Part shown: in pieces, positions 36,943 to 47,030 of the stretch
Layout of the letters: each line of letters starts with the position of its first letter
How positions within the stretch are numbered: the stretch's first letter is position 1
From: Nitrosomonas sp.
Lineage (GTDB): Bacteria; Pseudomonadota; Gammaproteobacteria; Burkholderiales; Nitrosomonadaceae
NCBI GenBank assembly: GCA_019745325.1
Contig: JAIETK010000004.1
Coordinates: forward strand, 1 to 64,000
DNA: 64,000 bases
Direction: 5' to 3'
Program-made: the position numbers and the translations under genes
Notes under the pieces: model-generated
What the model saw: the letters and a program-made list of their open reading frames with translations, nothing else
Database searches by the model: none
What the model was told of the DNA's origin: nothing

Positions 36943-37764
36943 ATGCCGGTCATCACTTCACGCAATCATCCGCTCGTCAAACAACTGATCAAGCTGGAAG
37001 GATCCTCGCAATATCGCGGGAAAACCGGCTTGACGCTGCTCGACGGGATTCATTTGATCCAGATTTATTGCTCGGTATTGGGCAACCCGGAAAACCTGAT
37101 CGTCAGCCAATCGTATATGGAAAACACCGGGAACGAGCATTTTCTGACCATCCTCTGCGGCCATACCCCGCCGAAAATGTCCGTTGTCAGCGATGCCTTG
37201 TTTCGCGCCATTTCACCGGTTAAAACACCCACCGGGATTCTGGCGCTGATTACGATTCCTCCATTGCAAAAAGAAACCGGACGCGGCCGGGAGGTTTTCA
37301 GCGTGATGCTGGAAGCAATTCAGGATCCCGGCAACCTCGGCTCAATCCTGCGTTCCGCCGCGGCCGCTAATGTTCGCGATATTTATCTGTCACAGCACTG
37401 CGCGGATGCTTGGTCGCCTAAAACTTTGCGGGCGGCAATGGGTGCCCATTTTTTTTTGCGCATCCACGTGAATTGCGATTTATTGCAAATTTCCCGCGAC
37501 TTTCCGGGAACGGTAATTGCCACTTCGATTCAAGCCGCCAAGAATCTTTTCGACATTTCTCTGGCTGGTCCAGTGGCCTTTCTGTTCGGCAATGAAGGTG
37601 CCGGGTTATCCAAAGAACTGATTCAAACCGCGCGGGAAAATATCGTCATCCCAATGCCGGGAAAAACCGAATCGCTCAATGCCGCCGCCGCCGCGGCGAT
37701 TTGTTTTTTTGAGAAAGTCCGGCAGGACCGGGATTCCGCGCTTACCAACATTGGAACAAAATAG
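36943..37764 (+). CDS. SpoU/TrmH-family RNA methyltransferase
   Basis: The 273-residue protein has an N-terminal substrate-binding part and a SPOUT knot (MLEAIQDPGNLGSILRSAAAANV, FLFGNEGAGLSKEL, IPMPGKTESLNAAAAAAI), the three SpoU motifs. It should methylate a ribose 2'-OH in rRNA or tRNA. The exact target is unknown. An ATG at 36943 is used rather than the TTG at 36934. Confidence 0.88.
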   Translation: MPVITSRNHPLVKQLIKLEGSSQYRGKTGLTLLDGIHLIQIYCSVLGNPENLIVSQSYMENTGNEHFLTILCGHTPPKMSVVSDALFRAISPVKTPTGILALITIPPLQKETGRGREVFSVMLEAIQDPGNLGSILRSAAAANVRDIYLSQHCADAWSPKTLRAAMGAHFFLRIHVNCDLLQISRDFPGTVIATSIQAAKNLFDISLAGPVAFLFGNEGAGLSKELIQTARENIVIPMPGKTESLNAAAAAAICFFEKVRQDRDSALTNIGTK

Positions 37765-37813
37765 AGCGGCGGTGTATGATACGTCCCTTTTGGACGGAAC
37801 ACTTCTTAAAATC

Positions 37814-38158
37814 ATGAAATTATCTTTTTTATCCCTCATGGCGTTGATTGTTTGCCTGTTTATTCAATCCACCCATAGCATGGCGCAACCCAATGTTGCA
37901 CAAGGTGCCGCAGCACCAGGAAAAATGGCCGACAACGAAGGCATTGTCGTCGACTTTATGGATGCCGGCGGCTATACCTATATGGAATTGCAGAACAGCG
38001 GACACAAATTCTGGATTGCCGCGCCGACGACTCAAGTCAACAAGGGCGATCACATCCGTTTCGGTCAGAGCATGGTGATGACCAATTTCACCAGCAAAAC
38101 GCTGAACCGCACCTTCGGCACCATCATTTTCGTGTCTTCCACCGAAGTCAAAAAATAG
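37814..38158 (+). CDS. Small periplasmic NrfJ-like/OB-fold-like protein
   Basis: The 114-residue protein has a signal peptide (to about HSMA) and a compact beta-rich domain: GIVVDFMDAGGYTYMEL, HKFWIAAPTTQVNKGDHIRFGQSMVMTNFTSKTLNRTF and TIIFVSS. This arrangement recurs in NrfJ-related periplasmic proteins of heme or nitrite respiration clusters. The function is unknown. It stands between the SpoU gene and convergent uvrB. Confidence 0.65.
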   Translation: MKLSFLSLMALIVCLFIQSTHSMAQPNVAQGAAAPGKMADNEGIVVDFMDAGGYTYMELQNSGHKFWIAAPTTQVNKGDHIRFGQSMVMTNFTSKTLNRTFGTIIFVSSTEVKK

Positions 38159-38162
38159 CCGC

Positions 38163-40193
38163 TCAGGTAATACCGGTAAAACCGATCAGCAACTTGTTCT
38201 TGAGGTTCTTGAGTTCATCGCGGTAAACAGCGGCTTGCTCAAATTCCAGGTTCTTCGCGGCATTGAGCATTTTCTTCTCGACCCGCTGAATTTCCTTGGC
38301 AAGTTGCGCTTCGTTCATGGCATCGTAGCGCGCTTGCATTTGCGCGGCTTTGTGCTGCTGTTGCGCGGATTCATGATTATAAACGCCGTCGATCAAGTCC
38401 TTGATGCGCTTATGTACCGACCGCGGTGTAATTTGATGTTGTTCGTTGAATTGAATCTGCTTTTGACGCCGCCGGCTGGTTTCGTCAATCGCAACGCGCA
38501 TCGATTTGGTGATAGTATCGGCGTATAAGATCGCGGTGCCGTTGATATGCCGGGCGGCGCGGCCAATGGTTTGAATCAGCGACCGTTGTGAACGCAAGAA
38601 GCCTTCCTTATCGGCATCCAGTATCGCGACCAGAGACACTTCCGGAATATCCAGCCCTTCGCGCAGCAAGTTAATCCCGACCAACACATCGAATTGCCCG
38701 AGCCGCAAATCGCGGATGATCTCGACGCGTTCGACGGTATCGATATCCGAATGCAAATAGCGCACTTTGATTTGATGATCGGAAAAATAATCGGTCAAAT
38801 CCTCTGCCATGCGCTTGGTCAGCGTGGTGACGAGTACACGCTCGTTCTTGGCCGTACGTAAAGTTACCTCCGACATTAAATCATCCACCTGCGTGGCAAC
38901 CGGGCGCACTTCGATAACCGGATCGACCAGACCGGTCGGGCGCACGACTTGCTCGACGACTTGGCCGCTATGCTGACTCTCATAATCGGCGGGTGTGGCC
39001 GACACGAAAACCGTCTGCGGCATGCGTTTCTCAAATTCCTCAAAACGCAGCGGCCGGTTGTCCAGCGCCGACGGCAAGCGGAAGCCGAAGTTCACCAGAT
39101 TCTCCTTGCGCGAGCGATCGCCCTTATACATGCCGCCGATTTGCGGCACGGTCACATGGCTTTCGTCGATGATCATCAAAGCATTATTCGGTAGATAATC
39201 AAGTAACGTCGGCGGCGGTTCGCCCGGCTGCTTACCGGATAAGTGGCGGGAATAATTTTCAATGCCTTTGCAAAAACCCAGTTCATTGAGCATTTCCAAA
39301 TCGAAGCGGGTGCGCTGCTCGAGCCGCTGCGCTTCGACCAGGCGGTTTTCCTGATAGAAATACTCCAGCCGCTCGCGTAATTCGGTTTTGATGGTTTCCA
39401 TCGCGCGCAACGTGGTGCTGCGCGGCGTAACGTAGTGACTGGAAGGATACACCGTGAAACGCGCGATTTTCTGCAGAACGCGTCCGGTCAGCGGATCGAA
39501 TAGCGCCAAGCTATCCACTTCGTCGTCAAACAACGTGATGCGGACTGCCGCTTCGGAACTCTCGGACGGAAATACATCGACGACATCACCGCGCACGCGA
39601 AAAACCCCGCGCTTGAATTCGATCTCGTTGCGTTCGTATTGCATCTCGGTCAACCGTTTGATGATGTCGCGTTGCGACATTTTTTCACCGTTGCGCAAAT
39701 GCAGGATCATGCCGTGGTAATCGACCGGATCGCCGATACCGTAGATGCACGATACCGTCGCGACGATAATCGAATCGTCGCGCTCCAACAGCGATTTGGT
39801 CGCGGATAAGCGCATCTGCTCGATATGATCGTTAATGCTCGAATCTTTCTCGATATACAAATCGCGCGACGGCACGTACGCTTCCGGTTGATAGTAATCG
39901 TAATAGGAAACGAAGTACTCAATGGCGTTTTCCGGGAAGAATTCGCGCATCTCCGCGTATAACTGCGCGGCCAGCGTTTTATTCGGCGCGATGATAATCG
40001 CCGGACGGCCCAAGCGGGCGATCATGTTGGCAATGGTGTACGTTTTACCGGAGCCGGTTACGCCCAGTAACGTTTGATACGCAAGACCATCGTTTATGCC
40101 TTCGACCAACTGCGCGATTGCAACCGGCTGATCACCGGCGGGTGCAAATGCTTGATGTAATTTATAGGGACTATTGGGGAAGGTTGCGATCAC
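38163..40193 (-). CDS. uvrB: Excinuclease ABC subunit B
   Basis: The 676-residue UvrB has the Walker [17 protein letters not shown], the beta-hairpin [15 protein letters not shown], helicase motifs ([32 protein letters not shown]) and the C-terminal UVR domain. It verifies lesions in nucleotide excision repair. The start codon is GTG at 40193. It ends 4 bases from the convergent NrfJ-like gene. Confidence 0.97.
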   Translation of the reverse strand: MIATFPNSPYKLHQAFAPAGDQPVAIAQLVEGINDGLAYQTLLGVTGSGKTYTIANMIARLGRPAIIIAPNKTLAAQLYAEMREFFPENAIEYFVSYYDYYQPEAYVPSRDLYIEKDSSINDHIEQMRLSATKSLLERDDSIIVATVSCIYGIGDPVDYHGMILHLRNGEKMSQRDIIKRLTEMQYERNEIEFKRGVFRVRGDVVDVFPSESSEAAVRITLFDDEVDSLALFDPLTGRVLQKIARFTVYPSSHYVTPRSTTLRAMETIKTELRERLEYFYQENRLVEAQRLEQRTRFDLEMLNELGFCKGIENYSRHLSGKQPGEPPPTLLDYLPNNALMIIDESHVTVPQIGGMYKGDRSRKENLVNFGFRLPSALDNRPLRFEEFEKRMPQTVFVSATPADYESQHSGQVVEQVVRPTGLVDPVIEVRPVATQVDDLMSEVTLRTAKNERVLVTTLTKRMAEDLTDYFSDHQIKVRYLHSDIDTVERVEIIRDLRLGQFDVLVGINLLREGLDIPEVSLVAILDADKEGFLRSQRSLIQTIGRAARHINGTAILYADTITKSMRVAIDETSRRRQKQIQFNEQHQITPRSVHKRIKDLIDGVYNHESAQQQHKAAQMQARYDAMNEAQLAKEIQRVEKKMLNAAKNLEFEQAAVYRDELKNLKNKLLIGFTGIT

Positions 40194-40272
40194 GGGTATA
40201 ATTCCGCCATTGAATTGTTTCTTGTTATTCTAACATGCGGGTCTGTCTATTTTTTTAGTGCGAGGATTTTCT

Positions 40273-41466
40273 GTGGAGCTCTCTAGCCGCGTTCAAACCA
40301 TCAAACCATCTCCTACCCTTGCGGTAACCGCCCGGGCTGCCAAACTGAAAGCCGAAGGCAAAGACATTATTGGATTAGGCGCGGGCGAGCCCGATTTCGA
40401 CACGCCGCAGCACATCAAAGATGCTGCTATCACCGCAATTAACAAGGGATTTACCAAATATACCCCGGTCGGCGGCACGCCCGGATTGAAAAACGCCATC
40501 GTGGCTAAATTCAAACGGGAGAATAATTTCAATTTCGAACCCAGGCAAGTTCTGGTTTCTTGCGGCGGCAAACAGAGTTTTTTTAATCTGACGCTGGCGG
40601 TCATCAACCCCGGCGATGAAGTGATCATTCCGGCGCCTTACTGGGTTTCTTATCCGGATATCGTACTGATCGCGGAGGGCAAACCGGTCTTTATCAATAC
40701 TGGCATCGAGCAACATTTCAAAATTTCACCGCAGCAGTTGGAAGCTGCAATTACACCAAAAACCAAAATGTTTGTCATCAATAGCCCGAGCAACCCTTCC
40801 GGCGCGGTCTATACTCTTGATGAGTTGAGAGCTTTGGGCAAAGTACTGTTGAAACATCCGCAGATTCTCATCGCCACGGATGACATGTACGAGCATATCC
40901 TGTTAACCGGTCAGAAATTTGTCAATATCGTCAATGCTTGTCCGGAGTTATTTCCGCAAACGGTTGTTCTCAACGGTGTATCCAAAGCTTATTCGATGAC
41001 CGGCTGGCGCATCGGTTATTGTGGGGGACCTGCTCATATCATTACTGCGATGGAAAATATTCAATCGCAGAGCACATCCAATCCCAGCTCGATTTCCCAA
41101 GTTGCCGCCGAAACTGCGTTGAATGGCGATCAATCCTGCATGAATCCGATGATTGCGGCATTCAAGGAACGTAATCTTTATGTCACTGAACAGCTCAACA
41201 AAATCAGCGGCGTGCACTGCTTGGCTTCGGAAGGTGCTTTTTATGCATTCGCCGATGTTCGTGAATCGATCGGAAATTTGTACAAAAACAAACTGATCAA
41301 TGCACAAAACGATCTCGCGTTTAGCGAATATCTGCTGGAAAAAGCCGGTGTTGCGGTTGTCCCGGGTTCGGCATTCGGGTGTGAAGGTTACATGCGCTTA
41401 TCGTTCGCCACATCGATGGACAATTTGCAGCAAGCATTAGGCCGTATTCAAAACTTGCTCAAATAA
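40273..41466 (+). CDS. Aspartate aminotransferase, class I
   Basis: The 397-residue PLP enzyme matches the AspB-type subgroup Ib (KDIIGLGAGEPDFDTPQHIKDAA, NSPSNPSGAVYTLDEL, NGVSKAYSMTGWRIGYCGG with the Schiff-base lysine). It moves the amino group between aspartate and 2-oxoglutarate and may accept prephenate. A GTG at 40273 with GAGG 7-8 bases upstream gives the family-like MELSSRVQTIKPS start; a GTG at 40258 would add five residues. Confidence 0.93.
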   Translation: MELSSRVQTIKPSPTLAVTARAAKLKAEGKDIIGLGAGEPDFDTPQHIKDAAITAINKGFTKYTPVGGTPGLKNAIVAKFKRENNFNFEPRQVLVSCGGKQSFFNLTLAVINPGDEVIIPAPYWVSYPDIVLIAEGKPVFINTGIEQHFKISPQQLEAAITPKTKMFVINSPSNPSGAVYTLDELRALGKVLLKHPQILIATDDMYEHILLTGQKFVNIVNACPELFPQTVVLNGVSKAYSMTGWRIGYCGGPAHIITAMENIQSQSTSNPSSISQVAAETALNGDQSCMNPMIAAFKERNLYVTEQLNKISGVHCLASEGAFYAFADVRESIGNLYKNKLINAQNDLAFSEYLLEKAGVAVVPGSAFGCEGYMRLSFATSMDNLQQALGRIQNLLK

Positions 41467-41494
41467 CCGGCTCATTTGAGCAACTCATCTTCTT

Positions 41495-42031
41495 CTAGTG
41501 ATAATGCATTGCCGCGGCTTTTTTGGTTTTCCCAGCTCGCGAAGGGATATTGCACAAACCGCAGACATGATTGGAATGAATTTCCAGCGAATGAACCACA
41601 AATTTCCCGTGACAATTCACGCATGGTGCGATGCACAGAACACCGCTTTCCACAAAACGCACCAAAGTCCAGGCGCGCGTCAAGCTTAATACTTTCTCCA
41701 GCTGATTGACTTTGACATGCTCGAGATAGAGCCGGTAGCTTTTTACCAATGCGTCGATTCCTTCGACATCCGAATTAGTCGTCACATAGTTATGAATATT
41801 CATAAATAACGTCGAGTGCATGTTGGGTTGCCAGCTCATGAACCAGTCTTCCGAATAAGGCAGCATGCCTTTGGGAGGCGACACCCCTCTGATTTCCTTG
41901 TACAGCTTAACCAACCGCTCGCGGCTGAGATTTGTGTTCATCTCCAGAACCTGGAGCCGGGCGCCTAGTTGAATCAATTCCGTGGCGAGTTGAATTTGTT
42001 TGGCTTCGGTAAGAATACTTCGGTTGCGCAT
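41495..42031 (-). CDS. flhC: Flagellar master regulator subunit FlhC
   Basis: The 178-residue protein is FlhC (TEAKQIQLATELIQLGARLQVLE, GMLPYSEDWFMSW) with the four-cysteine zinc site (CVNCHGKFVV, HVCGLCN). With FlhD it activates class II flagellar genes. The start at 42031 (MRNRSI) has GGGGAG 7 bases upstream. It follows flhD by 28 bases. Confidence 0.95.
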   Translation of the reverse strand: MRNRSILTEAKQIQLATELIQLGARLQVLEMNTNLSRERLVKLYKEIRGVSPPKGMLPYSEDWFMSWQPNMHSTLFMNIHNYVTTNSDVEGIDALVKSYRLYLEHVKVNQLEKVLSLTRAWTLVRFVESGVLCIAPCVNCHGKFVVHSLEIHSNHVCGLCNIPSRAGKTKKAAAMHYH

Positions 42032-42059
42032 TATGGACTCCCCATTCAAGCGATTATGA

Positions 42060-42377
42060 TTACACTACAGCTTCGGCCGGCTTTCCGGCCATCAAAATTG
42101 CTGCATGCGATTTAGTAACAGCCTGATCGCGGCTATCGTTGGAGAGCATCTCGGCAATCAAGCGATCGTCGAAACGGAACCGGCAGAGCAACATGTTGGT
42201 AGCAGCCATTTTGATTAACTGCGCGGAACTCAGTCTGTCGATAATGTCCGCGAGATCCTGATTGATTCCCAAACGGTAGATTGCAGACACTTTATCTTCC
42301 CGCAACATTTGTTTGGCAAGCAATAAGTAGCTTAAATTGATATCCCTGATTTCATCCAATATTTGATTGGTTTCCAT
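42060..42377 (-). CDS. flhD: Flagellar master regulator subunit FlhD
   Basis: The 105-residue helical protein is FlhD (ILDEIRDINLSYLLLAKQMLREDKVSAIYRLGI, LSSAQLIKMAATNMLLCRFRFDD). It forms the FlhD4C2 activator of motility genes. GGGGAG precedes the ATG at 42377. A terminator-like hairpin stands only about 34 bases upstream. Confidence 0.95.
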   Translation of the reverse strand: METNQILDEIRDINLSYLLLAKQMLREDKVSAIYRLGINQDLADIIDRLSSAQLIKMAATNMLLCRFRFDDRLIAEMLSNDSRDQAVTKSHAAILMAGKPAEAVV

Positions 42378-42410
42378 TTCAACTCCCCTGTCGATTAAAA
42401 AGTATTTATC

Positions 42411-42442
42411 AAAAAAGACAATTTCGCACAGGTGAAATTGTC
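42411..42442 (-). terminator. Terminator hairpin in the flhD leader
   Basis: On the minus strand GACAATTTC and GAAATTGTC form a perfect 9-bp stem with an 8-base loop, directly followed by TTTTTT (42416-42411). It lies after the EAL gene (stop at 42586) and 34 bases before flhD, so it either ends the EAL transcript or attenuates entry into flhDC. Confidence 0.8.
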
Positions 42443-42585
42443 GGCGATCGCGGGGGTGTAAGTAAATGGAAGTTGCGCTTAAATGAAGTTAGGTAATTCT
42501 CTTATCAAGATGTAAGAATTTTGCCTACATCGACTGTGCGCCATTAATTATGAATTGTTCATGCCGGTTGGCCCGGATACTACGG

Positions 42586-43914
42586 CTACGCAAGCGTCCC
42601 GGTTTTGCGCTGCGCCAGCAGTTGCATCACATCCTGCGCAAAAACCGGTTTGCTAAACAAATAGCCTTGCGCCCGGTGACACCCGGTATGCAGCAAACAA
42701 TCGAACTGCTCTTTGGTTTCGACGCCCACGGCTTGAACCGCCAGCCCCAGGCCTTTTGCGAGCCCGATCATTGAGGAAACAATCGTCAAGCCGTCAGGAT
42801 CCGCAATCATATCATGGGTTAAAGTCCGGTCGATCTTCAGAATATCCACAGAAAAGTGCTTTATATAGCGCGGCGATGAATAACCGCGCCCAAAATTATC
42901 CATGACAATTTTGACGCCAAGGTTCTTCAATGAGCGCACGGCTTGGAGACTGGTTTCCGCATGCCGCATCAACGTTGATTCGGCGATGTCCAATTCCAGA
43001 AACGCTGGGGGCATGCCGGTTTCAGCGAGAACCTGCGAAATCGTATTGATCCATTGCGCTTGATCAAATTCAACAGCGGAAACATTCACCGAAACCGACA
43101 ACGACGGGTATCCCGCGCTGTGCCAGACTTGAAGCTGATCACAAGCCTGCCGCAACACCCATCGGCCCAGCTCCATGACAAATCCATTTTCTTGAGCCAG
43201 CGGAATAAAATCTTCCGGCAGCAACATTCCCAATTCCGGATGATTCCAACGCACCAGCGCTTCAACGCCGGTCAAATCACCCGATTGCAGGTCTACTACC
43301 GGTTGATAAAGCAGCACAAGCTCCTGTTTTTGAATCGCTGTTTGCAGCGATTTTCTAAGTGATCGTTGTTTAGCCGCCGCTTCGGCGGTTTCCTTGGAAA
43401 AGTAATAACAATCGCCGCTCCAAACTGTGCGATTATGCAACAGAGCAGCCGGTGCATTCGCAATTGGCTCAGAAATCATTTCCGTGTCATCCGGATAAAT
43501 ACTGATTTCCACATCCATCGCGATGCGAAACTGTAAATAACCGGTATTTACCGGTGCAATGACCGTCTTTGCAAGCGTGCGAGCAAATAACCCCGCATTC
43601 TCATCATTCGCGCAATCCGTTTTGAAGATTGCAAACTGATCCTCTGCAATTCTTGCTAACAAGCAATGTTCGTTGACATAAGCGGACAGCCGGTTCGACA
43701 ATTCCCTGGAAAGTTGCCCGGCTAAATCCGGGCCATAGATTTCAATAACAGCTCCCCAACGCTTCAACCGGATCCGGAACATTGTTGCGATGCTTGTCCC
43801 TTGAGTGCGCTGTGCCAGCAGCTCATTGCATTGCCGTATAAAATTATGGCTGGAATCCGTGTCTCCAGCCACACAGGACATTGCTTTTTTGATTTTCAAT
43901 TCTTTACCGGGCAT
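42586..43914 (-). CDS. Degenerate GGDEF-EAL protein upstream of flhDC
   Basis: The 442-residue protein has a degenerate GGDEF part (about 45-170; RIAEDQF at 88-94 where GGDEF would stand) and an EAL domain (about 190-435). Several phosphodiesterase residues are kept: Glu218 of EAL, Asn277, Lys360, Glu399, Gln416. Two metal-site positions are changed: ELTE reads ELDIAE with Asp309, and DDFG reads DNFG with Asn340. Activity is therefore doubtful. It lies directly upstream of flhDC on the same strand. Degenerate EAL proteins such as YdiV are known to act by binding FlhD; a similar role here is inference. Confidence 0.85.
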   Translation of the reverse strand: MPGKELKIKKAMSCVAGDTDSSHNFIRQCNELLAQRTQGTSIATMFRIRLKRWGAVIEIYGPDLAGQLSRELSNRLSAYVNEHCLLARIAEDQFAIFKTDCANDENAGLFARTLAKTVIAPVNTGYLQFRIAMDVEISIYPDDTEMISEPIANAPAALLHNRTVWSGDCYYFSKETAEAAAKQRSLRKSLQTAIQKQELVLLYQPVVDLQSGDLTGVEALVRWNHPELGMLLPEDFIPLAQENGFVMELGRWVLRQACDQLQVWHSAGYPSLSVSVNVSAVEFDQAQWINTISQVLAETGMPPAFLELDIAESTLMRHAETSLQAVRSLKNLGVKIVMDNFGRGYSSPRYIKHFSVDILKIDRTLTHDMIADPDGLTIVSSMIGLAKGLGLAVQAVGVETKEQFDCLLHTGCHRAQGYLFSKPVFAQDVMQLLAQRKTGTLA

Positions 43915-44332
43915 ATTCGGACAATCAGCATCTTACGTCCGGATTGTTACGACTTAGCGGAAGTAAAGCTTTAACTCGAAATACCGGTACTTTGTCCCGG
44001 TATTTTCATTAACGATACCCGGCGCAACATGGCGTTACTTTTAGGGAAGCGCTGAACAATGAGCGGCTTTCAGATGATCAGCTCAAACTTGGTATCTGGT
44101 ACCGCCTTTAGCAGCATCAGCCTTCGCTCCTTTGATGGGCTAACAAATATAAGCCTTCGGCTTTGCCGGGGGTGATTTAATTGAATTTATCGTAAGAATA
44201 AGTAATCGGTTTATTGATTGTGTAATCAATCCGGCCTACACTGATAACGCAATCAAATTGGTTTAAGTTTCTGATTTCTTGCAGTCTGAAGGACTTGAAC
44301 ATCACGGAAATAATCACATGAGGGCAATCATC
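43915..44332. other. Gene-free stretch between the EAL gene and the HAF-repeat gene
   Basis: About 418 bases carry no supported gene. AAATACCGG (43979-43987) and CCGGTATTT (43997-44005) form a 9-bp inverted repeat. A stretch GGGAAGCGCTGA at 44043-44054 equals the tip of the MITE-like elements, but no other end follows. Divergent promoters must lie here. Confidence 0.5.
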
Positions 44333-45547
44333 ATGAACACTCAGCTCGCAAATTTCAAACAGGTCGCAATCTTTGTCGCAGGAATTTACACCGCATCAAT
44401 TCCGGCAGTGGCGCATGCCGATTGGTCCATTATGGGGCTGGGAACGTTGGGTGGAGATTCAAGCCGTGCTTTAGATATCAACGATTCCGGGCAAGTGGTG
44501 GGAAACTCTCAGTTTGTGGCTGGATATGTCACCAGGCATGCTTTTATCACGGGTCCCAACGGCTTGGGTATGATTGACTTGGGTACCTTAGACGAAGATG
44601 GTTTTTACCGCGATAGCAACTCCAGTGGCATCAACAATTCTGGGCAAGTGACAGGGACTTCATACACTAAGGATGGAAGTATCCATGCGTTTATCACGGG
44701 ACCTGATGGCGTAGGCATGACAGATATCGGTACCCTGGGTGGAAGCTATAGTAATGCCAGTGACATCAACGATTCCGGGCAAGTAGTGGGAGGAACTCGG
44801 GTCGCAGCAGTTAGTGAATCTATCCATGCATTTATCACGGGTTCTAATGGTATCGGTATGACTGATTTGGGTGCCTTGGACGGAAATAATACCTACGCCG
44901 ATGGCATCAATAATTCGGGACAGGTAGTTGGGTATTCCTACTTTACTGTGGATGGTCTAAGCGGTACTCGCGCATTTATCACGGGTCCTAATGGAGTAGG
45001 CATGACAGATATCGGTACCCTGGGCGGAGATTATAGTGTTGCCAGGGACATCAACAATTACGGACAAGTAGTGGGGTCGGCTTCATTTATTAATGGCCTT
45101 GACCATGGTTTTATCACGGATCCAAATGGCGCAGTCATGACTGATTTGGGTACCTTAGGTGGCAATAACAGTCGTGCCTTAGGCATCAACGATTTCGGAG
45201 AAGTTGTGGGAGTGGCTGCAACTGCTACGGGGGAAGATCATTCTTTTATCTATAGTCACGGTGGAATAACCGACCTCTCGTTATTGGCTCCTGTCGTTGC
45301 AGCCGGGTGGACTAATATTTTTGTTAACAGCATCAACAATAATGGCCAGATGGTTGGGTATGGCCGGCATCTTGGACATGAGGAAGCATTTTTACTGTCG
45401 TATACTCCTGATACTATCTTTGACCCTCAACCAATTTATATCCCGCCAGTATCCGAAGTGTCCGAACTAGAAGTCTACGTAATGTTGTTGGCTGGCTTAG
45501 GCTTAATGGGTTATGTAGCGCGGCGGAGAGAAGAAACCTTCAATTAA
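44333..45547 (+). CDS. HAF-repeat exported protein with PEP-CTERM-like tail
   Basis: The 404-residue protein has a signal peptide (to about VAHA) and six tandem units of HAFITGPNGxGMTDxGTLGG joined by INxSGQVVG, the HAF repeat that folds as a beta-propeller-like array. The end is LEVYVMLLAGLGLMGYVARRR, the hydrophobic helix plus arginines of PEP-CTERM, but the VPEP motif is replaced (VSELEV), so exosortase processing is uncertain. GAGGG lies 8 bases before the ATG at 44333; the TTG at 44279 and the ATG at 44318 are less likely starts. It is probably on the cell surface. Confidence 0.82.
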   Translation: MNTQLANFKQVAIFVAGIYTASIPAVAHADWSIMGLGTLGGDSSRALDINDSGQVVGNSQFVAGYVTRHAFITGPNGLGMIDLGTLDEDGFYRDSNSSGINNSGQVTGTSYTKDGSIHAFITGPDGVGMTDIGTLGGSYSNASDINDSGQVVGGTRVAAVSESIHAFITGSNGIGMTDLGALDGNNTYADGINNSGQVVGYSYFTVDGLSGTRAFITGPNGVGMTDIGTLGGDYSVARDINNYGQVVGSASFINGLDHGFITDPNGAVMTDLGTLGGNNSRALGINDFGEVVGVAATATGEDHSFIYSHGGITDLSLLAPVVAAGWTNIFVNSINNNGQMVGYGRHLGHEEAFLLSYTPDTIFDPQPIYIPPVSEVSELEVYVMLLAGLGLMGYVARRREETFN

Positions 45548-45638
45548 TCAAGCTTAAATTGGGTTCAGAGTGGAGGGTGGATAAGTGGAAGCTTTGGAGG
45601 GGGCAGGTCTTGCAATTTGCATTGCTGGCTAACTGCGT

Positions 45639-45787
45639 TAAGGAAGCGCTGATTAATTCAACGAACGTGATGAAGGGCGAGGCGCACGGAACGCAACAAC
45701 CGAGACCTATCAATCTGATAGGCGAGGGAGTGAGTACCGCGCAACGAAGCAATTCGCTCGTGCAGTCAATTAATCAGCGCTTCCTTA
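45639..45787. repeat. MITE-like element, copy F, with perfect inverted ends
   Basis: The ends TAAGGAAGCGCTGATTAATT and AATTAATCAGCGCTTCCTTA are a perfect 20-bp terminal inverted repeat, the best preserved in the window. The interior matches copies B-E. It lies just upstream of the CoA-ligase beta gene, ending 34 bases before its start, so that gene's promoter is inside or beyond the element. Confidence 0.9.
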
Positions 45788-45821
45788 GACTGAACTATTA
45801 CCTTAGGGAGAAGTGAAACCG

Positions 45822-47012
45822 ATGAAAATCCACGAATACCAAGCCAAGGAAATTTTACGGCAATACGGTGTTGCGACACCGCAAGGCGTCGCGTGTTTCA
45901 GTGTCGACGAGACGGTGCATGCCGCCAAGCAGTTGGGCGGCGAGGTTTGGGCGGTGAAGGCGCAGATTTATGCGGGCGGGCGCGGCAAGGGCGGCGGCGT
46001 GAAAGTGGCAAGGTCGCTCGATGAAGTGCGGCAATGCGCCGGGGAGATTCTGGGGATGCGGCTGGTGACGCATCAGACCGGACCGGAAGGGCGGATCGTA
46101 CATCGGCTGTTCATCGAACAAGGGGTGAAGATCGACAAGGAATACTACGCCGGCATGGTGGTCGACCGGCGCCAGCAACGCGTGTGTTTGATGGCGAGCT
46201 CCGAGGGCGGTATGGATATCGAGAAAGTTGCCGCCGAGACGCCGGAAAAGATTCATAAAGTTTTTATCGATCCGGTGGCGGGGTTGACGCCGCAGCAAGC
46301 GGAAGAGGTAGCGCGGAAAATCGGTATTCCCGCAGTTTGCGTGCCGCAAGCGGTGACATTGCTGCAAGGCTTGTACCGGGCATTCGACGAGACCGATGCG
46401 TCGCTGCTGGAAATCAATCCGCTGGGGCTGGTGAATGGCGACCAAGTGATGGCGCTCGATGCCAAAATGAATTTTGACGACAACGCGTTGTACCGGCATT
46501 CCGACATCGTCGCGTTGCGCGATCTGGACGAGGAAGATCTAGTTGAGATCGAGGCGGCGAAGCATGAGCTGTCGTACATTCCGCTCGACGGCAATATCGG
46601 TTGCCTGGTAAACGGCGCCGGGCTGGCGATGGCGACGATGGATATCATCAAGCTGTACGGCGGCAATCCGGCGAATTTTCTCGATGTCGGCGGCGGCGCC
46701 ACGGCGGAAAAAGTCACCGAAGCATTCAAGCTGATGCTGCGCAATCCCAAATTGCAGGCGATTCTGGTGAATATTTTCGGCGGTATCATGAAATGCGACG
46801 TGATCGCGCAAGGGGTGGTTGCGGCGGCGCGCGAAGTGCAATTGACGGTGCCGCTGGTGGTGCGATTGGAAGGCACCAACGTCGATCTCGGCAAGCAGAT
46901 TCTGGCCGATTCCGGTTTGCCGATCATTTCGGCTACGGATATGGCCGATGCGGCGCAGAAAGCGGTGAATGCGGCGAAGTCGAAACCGTCTTCGTGCGGT
47001 TGTCAGAATTAA
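45822..47012 (+). CDS. sucC: Succinyl-CoA (or malate-CoA) ligase, beta subunit
   Basis: The 396-residue ATP-grasp subunit is of the SucC type ([89 protein letters not shown]). It makes succinyl-CoA or, in the MtkA subgroup, malyl-CoA. The two cannot be told apart from sequence here. The ATG at 45822 is used; a GTG at 45813 has the Shine-Dalgarno too close. sucD follows after 18 bases. Confidence 0.9.
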   Translation: MKIHEYQAKEILRQYGVATPQGVACFSVDETVHAAKQLGGEVWAVKAQIYAGGRGKGGGVKVARSLDEVRQCAGEILGMRLVTHQTGPEGRIVHRLFIEQGVKIDKEYYAGMVVDRRQQRVCLMASSEGGMDIEKVAAETPEKIHKVFIDPVAGLTPQQAEEVARKIGIPAVCVPQAVTLLQGLYRAFDETDASLLEINPLGLVNGDQVMALDAKMNFDDNALYRHSDIVALRDLDEEDLVEIEAAKHELSYIPLDGNIGCLVNGAGLAMATMDIIKLYGGNPANFLDVGGGATAEKVTEAFKLMLRNPKLQAILVNIFGGIMKCDVIAQGVVAAAREVQLTVPLVVRLEGTNVDLGKQILADSGLPIISATDMADAAQKAVNAAKSKPSSCGCQN

Positions 47013-47030
47013 TCATTACAGGAGTCCAAC

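Noticed and set aside
44043-44054. A further MITE-like copy upstream of the HAF-repeat gene
   Set aside because: Only the tip GGGAAGCGCTGA is present, with no interior or second end.
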